Positions 1 to 6,824 of a stretch of 17,571 nucleotides of DNA are shown one piece after another. Each line of letters opens with the position of its first letter. Positions within the stretch are counted from its first letter, which is position 1. Under the pieces are notes generated by a model. It was given only the letters and a program-made list of their open reading frames with translations. It searched no databases and was not told where the DNA came from. The translations under genes were made by a program, and so were the position numbers. Origin of the DNA: Christensenella sp. (GTDB taxonomy: Bacteria > Bacillota > Clostridia > Christensenellales > Maliibacteriaceae); assembly GCA_019420085.1 (NCBI GenBank), contig JAHZHV010000065.1, positions 1 to 17,571 on the forward strand, in the 5' to 3' direction.

Positions 1-1308
1 AACCATGCTGTCATCAGCCGGAAAACTTTCCGGCATGGCCACATCAAGGTCAATTTCCGCATCCAGCGTACGCGGGTCTGTAACTACGCCCGCAATTGCA
101 CTTGCCGCTGCCGTCTCAGGACTGACCAGATAGACGTTCGCCGACACGGTTCCGCTCCTTCCCTTAAAGTTGCGGTTGAACGTGCGCAGCGATACCGCAT
201 CCGTACCGGGCGCCTGTCCCATGCCGATGCACGGTCCGCAGGCGCACTCCAAAAGCCGTGCGCCGCTTGCCAGAATATCCGCCAGCGCACCGTTTTTCGC
301 CAGCATCGACAGCACCTGACGCGAACCGGGCGCAACGACAAGCGACACGTTTTCGGCAACACGACGCCCCTTCAAAATGCGCGCCGCGCGCATCAGATCC
401 AGATAAGAAGAGTTGGTGCAGGAACCGATACAAACCTGATCGACTTTTTTACCGGCAATCTGCGTCACATCACAAACGGCATCCGGGCTGTGGGGGCAGG
501 CCGCCATCGGAGCAAGATCGCCCAATTCAATGTCAATCACCTGCTCGTAAACCGCGTCATCATCCGCACAAAGCGGCGTGTAATCCTCTTGTCTGCCCTG
601 CGCCTTGAGGAAAGCGCGCGTCACCGCATCGCTTGGAAATATACTCGTCGTCGCGCCAAGCTCCGCGCCCATATTCGTAATCGTTGCGCGTTCCGGCACG
701 GAAAGCGTTTCCAGCGCATCGCCGGAATATTCAATAATCCGGCCGACGCCGCCTTTCACGCTCAGGCGGCGCAGTACCTCCAAAATGACGTCCTTTGCCG
801 CCGCGCCGCGCTGCAAACGTCCATGCAGACGGACATTGACAATGCGCGGCATGGTAATATAATACGCGCCGCCGCCCATGGCGACCGCTACATCCAGACC
901 GCCCGCGCCCATTGCCAGCATGCCGATGCCGCCTGCCGTAGGCGTATGGCTGTCCGATCCCAGAAGCGTCTGTCCCGGCACGCCGAAGCGCTCCAGATTA
1001 ACCTGATGGCAAATACCGTTGCCGGGACGGGAGAAATAAATGCCATGCTTTTTGGCAACCGTCTGAATGTACTTATGATCATCGGCATTTTCAAAACCGA
1101 CCTGCAGCATATTATGATCCACATACGCCGTAGAACGCAATGTCTTGACACGATCTACGCCCATGCTTTCAAATTGCAGATAGGCCATCGTGCCGGTAGA
1201 ATCCTGCGTCAATGTCTGATCAATGCGAAGCGCGATTTCCTGCCCCGCGATCATCTGTCCCTCGACAAGATGCGCCGCGATGAGCTTTTCCGCAAGCGTC
1301 ATTCCCAT
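1..1308 (-). CDS. Aconitate hydratase (aconitase), C-terminus cut by window edge
   Basis: Isomerises citrate to isocitrate through cis-aconitate in the cytoplasm, using a [4Fe-4S] cluster. The frame is open from the ATG at 1308 to base 1, giving 436 residues; the family of about 640 residues that it resembles (the compact clostridial-type aconitase) would lose its C-terminal swivel domain here. The three cluster cysteines are visible: C297 in GSCTNSSY and C357/C360 in CGPCIGMGQAP. GSDSHTPTAGG and SLRTFNRNFKGRSG are also typical of the family. Isopropylmalate dehydratase LeuC is the main alternative, but the start MGMTLAEKLIAAHLVEGQ and the TGTMAYLQFE segment fit aconitase better. The start at 1308 follows AAAGGA about 10 bases upstream; the ATG at 1302 is an alternative. 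It is divergent from the ykgJ-like gene, with a 163-bp shared promoter region. Confidence 0.9.
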   Translation of the reverse strand, partial: MGMTLAEKLIAAHLVEGQMIAGQEIALRIDQTLTQDSTGTMAYLQFESMGVDRVKTLRSTAYVDHNMLQVGFENADDHKYIQTVAKKHGIYFSRPGNGICHQVNLERFGVPGQTLLGSDSHTPTAGGIGMLAMGAGGLDVAVAMGGGAYYITMPRIVNVRLHGRLQRGAAAKDVILEVLRRLSVKGGVGRIIEYSGDALETLSVPERATITNMGAELGATTSIFPSDAVTRAFLKAQGRQEDYTPLCADDDAVYEQVIDIELGDLAPMAACPHSPDAVCDVTQIAGKKVDQVCIGSCTNSSYLDLMRAARILKGRRVAENVSLVVAPGSRQVLSMLAKNGALADILASGARLLECACGPCIGMGQAPGTDAVSLRTFNRNFKGRSGTVSANVYLVSPETAAASAIAGVVTDPRTLDAEIDLDVAMPESFPADDSMV

Positions 1309-1361
1309 GTTGATTCGTTCCTTTCGCTGTTTCATGCGCGTTTTTATACGCCTTTATTCAT

Positions 1362-1390
1362 ATTTTGAGACCAAATGCACATATTGTCAA
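1362..1390 (-). promoter_or_regulatory. Probable sigma-A promoter of the aconitase gene
   Basis: On the minus strand a perfect -35 TTGACA (1390-1385) is followed, after 17 bases, by CAAAAT (1367-1362) as a weaker -10. It lies about 55 bases upstream of the aconitase start. The -35 and spacing are good; the -10 matches at 4 of 6 positions. Confidence 0.5.
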
Positions 1391-1403
1391 CACCTGCATG
1401 CGT

Positions 1404-1432
1404 TTGAATATGGTGTAAATCTATGATAGGAT
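1404..1432 (+). promoter_or_regulatory. Possible promoter of the ykgJ-like gene
   Basis: TTGAAT (1404-1409), a 17-base spacer and TAGGAT (1427-1432), each 4 of 6 to consensus, give a predicted start near 1439. An alternative is TTGTCA at 1384 with TATGGT at 1409 and a 19-base spacer. Weak prediction. Confidence 0.3.
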
Positions 1433-1444
1433 AGGCGTAAATCT
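1412..1444. repeat. Direct repeat pair in the acn/ykgJ divergent promoter region
   Basis: GGTGTAAATCT (1412-1422) and GGCGTAAATCT (1434-1444) match at 10 of 11 bases and are offset by 22 bp, about two helical turns, so both copies face the same side of the DNA. They overlap the candidate ykgJ -10 region and lie upstream of the aconitase -35. They could be a regulator-binding site; no regulator is identified. Confidence 0.4.
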
Positions 1445-1471
1445 GCGTCATGCAAGAAGGAGTGTCAAAAT

Positions 1472-1963
1472 ATGGAACAGCTTCTGGCCGCGCGTGCGCT
1501 TCTTGAAACCGTTACACCGCTTCGCGATGACTGTGGCTGTTTCTGCAACGCAGCATGCTGCCAGGGAGATGAAACCGATGGCATGGTTCTCTTGCCGGGC
1601 GAAGCAATCTTGTATCAAAATGCATCCTGGTGCCGTATTCTCTCGCGCAGCGCATGCGATATCCTGATCTGTAACGGGACATGTCCGCGCAGGGAGCGTC
1701 CCTTTGCCTGCCGCATTTTTCCACTTTATGCACATGTGACGGCGCAGCATGCCACCCTGCAGTTTGATCCGCTGGCTCGTGCAGTCTGTCCGCTTTGCGC
1801 GCACGGCATACGGGCGCTTGATCGGCATTTTGTACAAAATGTCAAACAGGCCTTGCGCCTGCTTCTTGCACAGGAAGAATACCGCACATTTTTTATGCAG
1901 CAGACGCAATTGCGTCTGGATGCACTGCAGGATCCGCTTTTTCAGATTGGAAAGGAAGGTTAA
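1472..1963 (+). CDS. YkgJ family cysteine-cluster protein
   Basis: A 163-residue cytoplasmic protein of the CxxCxxCC (YkgJ) family, presumed to bind zinc or an iron-sulfur cluster; the biochemical role of the family is not established. The N-terminal cluster CGCFCNAACC holds C21, C23, C25, C29 and C30. Further cysteines follow at 54, 62, 67, 71 and 80 (NGTCPRRERPFACRIFPLY, a typical family segment) and in CPLC at 106-109. The C-terminal 50 residues are helical and lack cysteine. The start is well supported: AAGGAG at 1457-1462, 9 bases before the ATG. The next gene begins 4 bases after its stop, so the two are probably co-translated. Confidence 0.85.
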   Translation: MEQLLAARALLETVTPLRDDCGCFCNAACCQGDETDGMVLLPGEAILYQNASWCRILSRSACDILICNGTCPRRERPFACRIFPLYAHVTAQHATLQFDPLARAVCPLCAHGIRALDRHFVQNVKQALRLLLAQEEYRTFFMQQTQLRLDALQDPLFQIGKEG

Positions 1964-1967
1964 TGAT

Positions 1968-2267
1968 TTGGACGCCTACGTATATTTAAAAAAGAAGCAT
2001 AAGCTCCTGCGCGACATGCGTGTAAGCTGCAAAGACTCCCTGTCGCCGCAGGATGCCATCGCTGCCTGTCTGGAACCGGTTCTGCTTCCCTGGGATGTGC
2101 CGCGTCCGGTCGTTTTACAGCGGCACTGCCGCGATTTTGAAGCCTTCGGCCGCGCAATTTTCCGCCCGGAGGATTTTGTGGAACATTTCCCCTACGACGC
2201 GCTTGAAGTTGAATGCGTTGTACGTCCCGACGGCATTGCAGAAGATTTTTCCGATGATTTTTTCTAA
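1968..2267 (+). CDS. Hypothetical protein, 99 aa, TTG start
   Basis: I do not recognise this protein. Translation most likely starts at TTG 1968, because AAGGAAGG at 1952-1959 sits 8 bases upstream; the nearby ATG at 1963 is in another frame and stops after eight codons. The protein is soluble, with a basic N-terminus (YLKKKHKLLRDMR), a Pro-rich middle (LPWDVPRPVV) and a strongly acidic C-terminus (AEDFSDDFF). It has no signal peptide, membrane segment or recognisable motif. It starts 4 bases after the ykgJ-like stop, overlapping that gene's region through its RBS, which suggests a shared function or translational coupling. Codon use looks like its neighbours, so I regard it as a real gene. 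Confidence 0.7.
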   Translation: MDAYVYLKKKHKLLRDMRVSCKDSLSPQDAIAACLEPVLLPWDVPRPVVLQRHCRDFEAFGRAIFRPEDFVEHFPYDALEVECVVRPDGIAEDFSDDFF

Positions 2268-2381
2268 AATTTGCATTGGCGTAACTTGCCATGTGTAGCC
2301 CTGCCTGGATACGGGCAAACTGTCCTTGACGCAAAAAAAGAGCGACGCGTCGAATCGGCAGGGAGGGAGTTGAATGAAGAA

Positions 2382-2612
2382 ATGTCCGTGCTTACGATCA
2401 TTGCGCTGGCGCTCGTCATTGTCGGCGCGCTGAACTGGGGCCTTGTCGGCCTTTTCCGGTTTGATCTGGTTTCCGCCATCTTCGGCGGCACGGGAGCGAG
2501 TCTGCTGGCCGCCAGTGCTGCGGCACGCATTGTATTTGTTCTTGTGGCAATCGCGGGACTTTGGTGTATACCGCTTCTGTTCCGTAAGGACTATGATCAC
2601 GATCACCAATAA
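2382..2612 (+). CDS. DUF378 family small membrane protein
   Basis: A 76-residue membrane protein of the DUF378 (YuzA-like) family, whose function is unknown. Two hydrophobic segments are visible, about residues 3-32 (with the family hallmark GALNWGLVGLFRFDLV) and 43-66. A short His/Asp tail (KDYDHDHQ) follows. The ATG at 2382 is the natural family start. An in-frame TTG at 2370 exists but lies too close to the GGGAGGGAG ribosome-binding sequence at 2361-2369, whereas the ATG is 12 bases from its end. It lies 114 bases after the 99-aa gene; I see no convincing promoter in that gap, so it may be the third gene of the same unit. A terminator follows. Confidence 0.85.
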   Translation: MSVLTIIALALVIVGALNWGLVGLFRFDLVSAIFGGTGASLLAASAAARIVFVLVAIAGLWCIPLLFRKDYDHDHQ

Positions 2613-2620
2613 GGTCTCAT

Positions 2621-2670
2621 AAAAAAAGCGGCCTGCACAATCGCCAATGGATTGCGCAGGCCGTTTTTTT
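2621..2670. terminator. Bidirectional intrinsic terminator
   Basis: A 14-bp stem with one mismatch (2629-2642 with 2650-2663) and a 7-base loop, followed on the plus strand by seven T (2664-2670) and preceded by seven A (2621-2627), which become the U-tract on the minus strand. It separates the convergent DUF378 gene (+) and 6-phosphogluconate dehydrogenase gene (-). Confidence 0.9.
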
Positions 2671-2679
2671 CTTATCAAA

Positions 2680-4104
2680 TCAACACGACGCATCTTCCAG
2701 CCACTGTGTATGAAAGATGCCGTCACAATCGACGCGTTCATAGGTATGCGCGCCAAAACAATCGCGCTGTGCCTGAATCAGATTCGCACCAAGGTGCGCA
2801 TGGCGATATCCATCGGCATAGGAAAGCGCACTGGACAGACACGCGGCCGGCACACCGAATTTTGCCGCCTGTGCACACACGCGCGCATGTGCAGTCCGGC
2901 ACAACTGCATCTGCGCCGCAAAATACGGATCAAACATCAGATTCTCCAGCATCGGATTCCTTTGCCATGCCTGTGCAATTTTCTCTAAAAATGCAGCGCG
3001 AATGATACAGCCGCCGCGCCATACGAGTGCCATACGCCAAAGTTCCCGCGGCCATCCATATGTCTGGGCCGCACGCGAAAGCAATGCAAAGCCCTGTGCA
3101 TACGCACAGATTTTAGATGCATACAGTGCCTGATGTACGTCTTCAATCAGCGCATGCACGTCGCCGTCAAACGCAGGCGTATCGTTCCTGAAAACGGCTC
3201 CGGCCGCCGACCGGCCTGTTATATCCGACGATTGAAGCCGTGCAAAAACAGCCTGCGCCAACGTCGGTGCGGCTATGCCCAAATCCAGCGCTGCCTGCGC
3301 CGTCCACATGCCCGTACCCTTCTGTGCGGCTGCATCGCGCACGGCGTCTACCAGCGCACCGCCTGTTTTTTCATCACGCTTTTTCAAAATGCGTGCCGTA
3401 ATTTCAATCAGATAGCTGTTTAATACACCATCGTTCCAGCGCAAGAATACATCCGCAATCTGCGAAGCGGAAAGGCCGCCCAATTCCCGCAGCAACAGAT
3501 AGCTTTCGGCAATCAACTGCATATCGGCATACTCAATGCCGTTATGCACCGTCTTGACAAAATGCCCTGCACCGTCAGGGCCGAAATAAGCGCAGCACGG
3601 CGTACCATCTGCCGCCCGTGCTGCAATCAAGCTTAGATATGGCGCGGCTATCCGCCATCCCTCCTGTGATCCGCCCGGCATAAGACTGGGGCCCGTTCGC
3701 GCACCGGAGGCGCCGCCCGAAACGCCGACACCCAGAAAATGCACGCCATGTTGTGCCGTCAGCGCACAGCGTCGGGCGGTATCTTCAAAATAGGAATTAC
3801 CGCCATCGATAACGACATCTCCCGCATCCAAAAGCGGCAAAAGATTGGCAAGCACATCGTCTACCGGTTTACCCGCACGGATCATCATCCATACGATTCG
3901 CGGCTTTTCAAGCGCCGTAACCAGTTGCGAGAGCGTGGAGCATGGCGTAATTGCCTGCGCATCATCCTGCATCAACGCCGTTACAAAGTGCGCATCCCGG
4001 TCATAAACCGCCACACGGTATCCATGATCACGCAGGTTTCGGGCAAGATTTGCGCCCATCACCGAAACACCGATCATGCCAATATTGCAATGTTTCATCT
4101 GCAT
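2680..4104 (-). CDS. gnd: 6-phosphogluconate dehydrogenase (decarboxylating)
   Basis: Oxidatively decarboxylates 6-phosphogluconate to ribulose 5-phosphate with reduction of NADP+, in the oxidative pentose phosphate pathway. The 474-residue length is typical. An N-terminal Rossmann domain begins with IGMIGVSVMGANLARN, followed by VIDGGNSYFEDTARR, the substrate loop SGGASGARTGPSLMPGG, and HFVKTVHNGIEYADMQ with the catalytic Lys184 and Glu191. The C-terminal FGAHTYERVD tail contributes to the partner's active site in the dimer. Three in-frame ATGs lie at 4110, 4104 and 4098; AAGGAG (4118-4113) is 8 bases from the 4104 codon but only 2 from 4110, so I chose 4104. It follows the glycosyltransferase gene by 15 bases and is probably co-transcribed with it. 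Confidence 0.95.
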   Translation of the reverse strand: MQMKHCNIGMIGVSVMGANLARNLRDHGYRVAVYDRDAHFVTALMQDDAQAITPCSTLSQLVTALEKPRIVWMMIRAGKPVDDVLANLLPLLDAGDVVIDGGNSYFEDTARRCALTAQHGVHFLGVGVSGGASGARTGPSLMPGGSQEGWRIAAPYLSLIAARAADGTPCCAYFGPDGAGHFVKTVHNGIEYADMQLIAESYLLLRELGGLSASQIADVFLRWNDGVLNSYLIEITARILKKRDEKTGGALVDAVRDAAAQKGTGMWTAQAALDLGIAAPTLAQAVFARLQSSDITGRSAAGAVFRNDTPAFDGDVHALIEDVHQALYASKICAYAQGFALLSRAAQTYGWPRELWRMALVWRGGCIIRAAFLEKIAQAWQRNPMLENLMFDPYFAAQMQLCRTAHARVCAQAAKFGVPAACLSSALSYADGYRHAHLGANLIQAQRDCFGAHTYERVDCDGIFHTQWLEDASC

Positions 4105-4119
4105 TTTCATCGCTCCTTC

Positions 4120-5091
4120 TCAGCCACAAGTATCATCATGCGTCTTTGTGCGTTCAGCAATAATATACCGCGGGCGTGCCTTGGTCTCAAGGTAGATCTT
4201 GCCCACATACTCTCCCACAACACCGATACTGAGCAGCTGAATGCCGCCCAGGAAACACAGAATTGTCACAATCGATGCCCAGCCTGCAACCGCGGCACCG
4301 ACAGCATGGCACACAAGCGACCAGATCACACCGCAAAAACTGATGATCGTGACAAAAAAGCCCAACGTTGTAACAATGCGAATAGGACGGGTGGAAAGGC
4401 TCGTGATGCCGTCCAACGCCAGCGCCAGCATTTTCGAAAGCGGATAGTGGCTCTTACCCGCAAGACGCTCGTGCCGCGCATAATACACGCTCGTACTCTT
4501 AAATCCGACCAGCGGTATCATGCCGCGCAAAAACAGATTTACCTCGTGAAACTGTGCAAGCCCGTCCAAAGCCTGTGCGGAAAGCAGGCGATAATCCGCA
4601 TGATTGTAGACGCTGTCCACCCCCATACCGCGCATCAATTTATAAAAGGCCTGTGCGCTGGTGCGCTTGAAAAAGGTGTCCGTGTCCCGCGTGCTGCGCA
4701 CACCATAGACCACATCACAGCCATCCAGATAGGCGCGCACCATCTCATCCATCGCATTGGGATCATCCTGTCCATCGCAATCGACGCTGATTGTCGCATC
4801 ACAGGCATCCTTTGCCTCCATCAGTCCGGCAAGCAACGCGTTTTGATGCCCACGATTGCGGCTCAAGCTGATTCCACGCACATTTTCATGTGCAGCAGCA
4901 AGGTCACAGATCATTTCCCATGTACCGTCACGACTTCCGTCATTAACGAATAATATGCAGCTTTGTGCGTCAATCATTTGTTTCTGTGTTAAATCCTGCA
5001 ACTTCTGCAAAAAAATCGGCGTTGTAACCGGTAAAACTTCCTGCTCATTATAGCAGGGAATCACAATCCATAAAACCGGTGGTTTTCGCAT
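4120..5091 (-). CDS. Family 2 glycosyltransferase, polyprenyl-phosphate type (GtrB/DPM-like)
   Basis: Probably transfers a sugar from a nucleotide donor to undecaprenyl phosphate on the cytoplasmic face of the membrane. The 323-residue protein has an N-terminal GT-A domain (VIPCYNEQEVL at about 10-20, NDGSRDGT at 50-57, and the metal-binding DCDGQDDP at 104-111). RNRGHQNALLAGL is typical of the DPM/GtrB group. Two C-terminal transmembrane segments (about 238-262 and 268-292) precede a short charged tail. The ATG at 5091 is supported by GGAGG 7 bases upstream; the frame is open further upstream but lacks an RBS there. The exact sugar and acceptor cannot be read from sequence. It is the first gene of a two-gene unit with gnd, an unexpected pairing. 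Confidence 0.85.
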   Translation of the reverse strand: MRKPPVLWIVIPCYNEQEVLPVTTPIFLQKLQDLTQKQMIDAQSCILFVNDGSRDGTWEMICDLAAAHENVRGISLSRNRGHQNALLAGLMEAKDACDATISVDCDGQDDPNAMDEMVRAYLDGCDVVYGVRSTRDTDTFFKRTSAQAFYKLMRGMGVDSVYNHADYRLLSAQALDGLAQFHEVNLFLRGMIPLVGFKSTSVYYARHERLAGKSHYPLSKMLALALDGITSLSTRPIRIVTTLGFFVTIISFCGVIWSLVCHAVGAAVAGWASIVTILCFLGGIQLLSIGVVGEYVGKIYLETKARPRYIIAERTKTHDDTCG

Positions 5092-5139
5092 GCAACTTCC
5101 TCCGCTTTTCCTCGGTAAAAACCCGATATTTTCTTCTTC

Positions 5140-5168
5140 ATTATGACAAATGCGCTGTATCTTTGCAA
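5140..5168 (-). promoter_or_regulatory. Promoter of the glycosyltransferase-gnd unit
   Basis: On the minus strand TTGCAA (5168-5163), a 17-base spacer and CATAAT (5145-5140) lie about 50 bases upstream of the glycosyltransferase start and just beyond the hairpin that follows glmM. Confidence 0.6.
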
Positions 5169-5174
5169 GCAAAG

Positions 5175-5205
5175 CGGCGGTCACGTCTGCATGACCGCCG
5201 TTTTT
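5175..5205 (-). terminator. Hairpin after glmM, probable (atypical) terminator
   Basis: A perfect 9-bp GC-rich stem (CGGCGGTCA at 5175-5183 with TGACCGCCG at 5192-5200) stands 27 bases past the glmM stop. For glmM transcription the tract after the stem is only CTTTGCTTGC, a poor U-run. The good T-run (5201-5205, then more T) is on the plus strand, where no gene is read. It probably still ends glmM transcripts, but less cleanly than the other terminators here. Confidence 0.55.
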
Positions 5206-5227
5206 CCATTTTTTATGGATACAAAAT

Positions 5228-6571
5228 TCAAACAAGTCTCTCCCGCATGAGATCCGCAAGCGCATTTGCATCGCGCGTCATCTCCTGCAAATCCTCACCT
5301 TCCAGCATAACCCGTACCAGCGGCTCCGTCCCCGAAAGACGAATCAGTACACGTCCGGTGCCATCGTATTTGCGCTCCAGATTGCGAATCTGCGCCGCAA
5401 TAACGGGATCTTCCCCATAAATGCGACGTTTTTCGCTGTCAATGCGGGCATTAACCAGCACCTGCGGAAGCACCCGCATCACGCCGGAAAGCGCATGCAG
5501 CGTTTTTTTACTCCGCTGTATGACACCGCAAAGCTGCAAAGCGCTGACCAATCCATCTCCTGTGGTATTATGATCCAGGAAGATCATATGCCCGCTTTGC
5601 TCTCCGCCGAAATTGTATCCATCCTGACGCATCTTCTCCAGGACATAGCGATCGCCAACAGCGGTTTTGACAAGCTGCAATCCTTCCCGATAAGCGGCAA
5701 TCTGCATGCCCATATTGCTCATTACCGTCACAACGACGGTATTTTTCGCAAGCGCGCCGCGATCGCGCATATCACAGGCACAGATCGTCATGATGACGTC
5801 GCCGTCTACAATATTACCCTGTTCATCAACCGCCAGCATCCGATCCGCATCACCGTCAAATGCGATGCCAATACAATCTCCCCGCTGCCGCACACGATCG
5901 CACAGTGACTGCATGTGCGTCGAACCGCAGCGTTCGTTGATGTTAAACCCGTCCGGCGTATCGTGCAGCACCTCAACATCCGCCCCCAATGCACGCAGCG
6001 CCGCCGGCGCCACACCACTGGAAGCCCCGTTCGCACAGTCCAATACAATGCGCATCCCACAAAGCGAAAGTCCGCCCAATGTCGAGCAGGCAAAATCCAC
6101 ATACCGCTGCGCCGCACCGTCCAATTCTACCCGCGTGCCAATATCACGTCCGGTCCCGTTTGGCACGTCATCGCTTCGCACCAGACGCTCAATCTCATCC
6201 TCCATCGCGTCGGGCAGTTTGTAGCCATCCGCATCAAAAAACTTGATCCCGTTAAACTCAAAACTGTTATGACTGGCCGAGATCACCGCTCCTGCATCAA
6301 ATCCACCTGTACGCGTCAGATATGCAACAGCCGGCGTGGGAACAACACCTGCAATGACCGCAGTACCTCCCACGGAACAAATACCTGCCACAAGCGCAGA
6401 TTCCAACATGCATCCCGAAATACGGGTGTCGCGCCCGATTAAAATGCGCGGCGGCGTCTGCCCCTTGCGCAGCGCGACGGCGCCCGCCTGCCCCAATGCA
6501 TAGGCAAGCTCGCTTGTCAGTTCGCTGCCCGCTACACCGCGCACGCCGTCCGTTCCAAACATTCGCGCCAT
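5228..6571 (-). CDS. glmM: Phosphoglucosamine mutase
   Basis: Converts glucosamine 6-phosphate to glucosamine 1-phosphate, the step before UDP-GlcNAc formation for peptidoglycan. At 447 residues it has the normal GlmM length. The phosphoserine loop ISASHNSFEFNGIKFF places the catalytic Ser at residue 100. The Mg-binding loop FDGDADRM carries D239, D241 and D243. GGEQSGHMIF (sugar specificity) and RLSGTEPLVRVM (phosphate binding) follow in order. The N-terminal MARMFGTDGVRG distinguishes GlmM from phosphoglucomutase/phosphomannomutase. The start at 6571 has GGAGG 6 bases upstream; the frame is open further upstream but that part is the promoter region and leader. It has its own strong promoter and is apparently monocistronic. 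Confidence 0.96.
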   Translation of the reverse strand: MARMFGTDGVRGVAGSELTSELAYALGQAGAVALRKGQTPPRILIGRDTRISGCMLESALVAGICSVGGTAVIAGVVPTPAVAYLTRTGGFDAGAVISASHNSFEFNGIKFFDADGYKLPDAMEDEIERLVRSDDVPNGTGRDIGTRVELDGAAQRYVDFACSTLGGLSLCGMRIVLDCANGASSGVAPAALRALGADVEVLHDTPDGFNINERCGSTHMQSLCDRVRQRGDCIGIAFDGDADRMLAVDEQGNIVDGDVIMTICACDMRDRGALAKNTVVVTVMSNMGMQIAAYREGLQLVKTAVGDRYVLEKMRQDGYNFGGEQSGHMIFLDHNTTGDGLVSALQLCGVIQRSKKTLHALSGVMRVLPQVLVNARIDSEKRRIYGEDPVIAAQIRNLERKYDGTGRVLIRLSGTEPLVRVMLEGEDLQEMTRDANALADLMRERLV

Positions 6572-6661
6572 ATTTATCCTCCAAACGATTTGTTTTTCCA
6601 TGATAAGAGATTCTATGTCGCCATCTCGACATTCATGCCGTTTTTTGCCGACGTTCTCTAT

Positions 6662-6690
6662 ATTATATCGTGCGCAGACAGGCACGTCAA
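6662..6690 (-). promoter_or_regulatory. Strong sigma-A promoter of glmM
   Basis: On the minus strand TTGACG (6690-6685), a 17-base spacer and a perfect TATAAT (6667-6662). The predicted transcript begins near 6655, giving an 80-90-base leader before the glmM ATG. The leader contains a small 5-bp hairpin (6616-6620 with 6627-6631). Confidence 0.8.
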
Positions 6691-6718
6691 CGCGCGCAGT
6701 GATTTGCCATTTTTTCAC

Positions 6719-6746
6719 TTGCATCAGACACATTTTATGCTATACT
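6719..6746 (+). promoter_or_regulatory. Promoter of queT
   Basis: TTGCAT (6719-6724), a 16-base spacer and TATACT (6741-6746). The predicted start near 6753 places the GTGTGT/ACACAC hairpin (6754-6759 with 6765-6770) at the extreme 5' end of the transcript, directly abutting the riboswitch-like hairpin. Confidence 0.65.
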
Positions 6747-6770
6747 CGTCCTTGTGTGTCGAAAACACAC

Positions 6771-6814
6771 CGCGAGTTCGAAACCTTCCTCGCGTAAAAC
6801 AAAACTACAGGAGG
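6771..6814 (+). promoter_or_regulatory. preQ1-I-like riboswitch in the queT leader
   Basis: A 6-bp stem (CGCGAG 6771-6776 with CTCGCG 6789-6794) closes a 12-base loop, UUCGAAACCUUC, followed by an A-rich tail ending in AAAACUA (6801-6807) and then AGGAGG (6809-6814). The small hairpin, 12-base loop starting UUC and ending C, and A-rich tail with ACUA beside the Shine-Dalgarno match the preQ1-I class, and the gene served is a queuosine-precursor transporter. Against it, loop position 6 is A, where the B. subtilis aptamer has the G that pairs with the tail C. The loop CCUUC can also pair with GGAGG of the Shine-Dalgarno (one G-U), so control of translation is the likely mode. Confidence 0.6.
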
Positions 6815-6824
6815 ACTTTTTGTC

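Noticed and set aside
490..1368. Long plus-strand open frame opposite the aconitase gene
   Set aside because: Its product is Arg/His/Ala-rich without any family motif, and the minus strand carries a clear aconitase with all three cluster cysteines.
2343..2352. Perfect 10-bp palindrome CGACGCGTCG before the DUF378 gene
   Set aside because: Short, isolated and not placed against a convincing promoter; expected occasionally in GC-rich DNA.
3739..4953. 404-codon plus-strand open frame across gnd and the glycosyltransferase
   Set aside because: It is antisense to two well-supported genes, has no RBS or motif, and spans their junction; its composition is that of a shadow frame.
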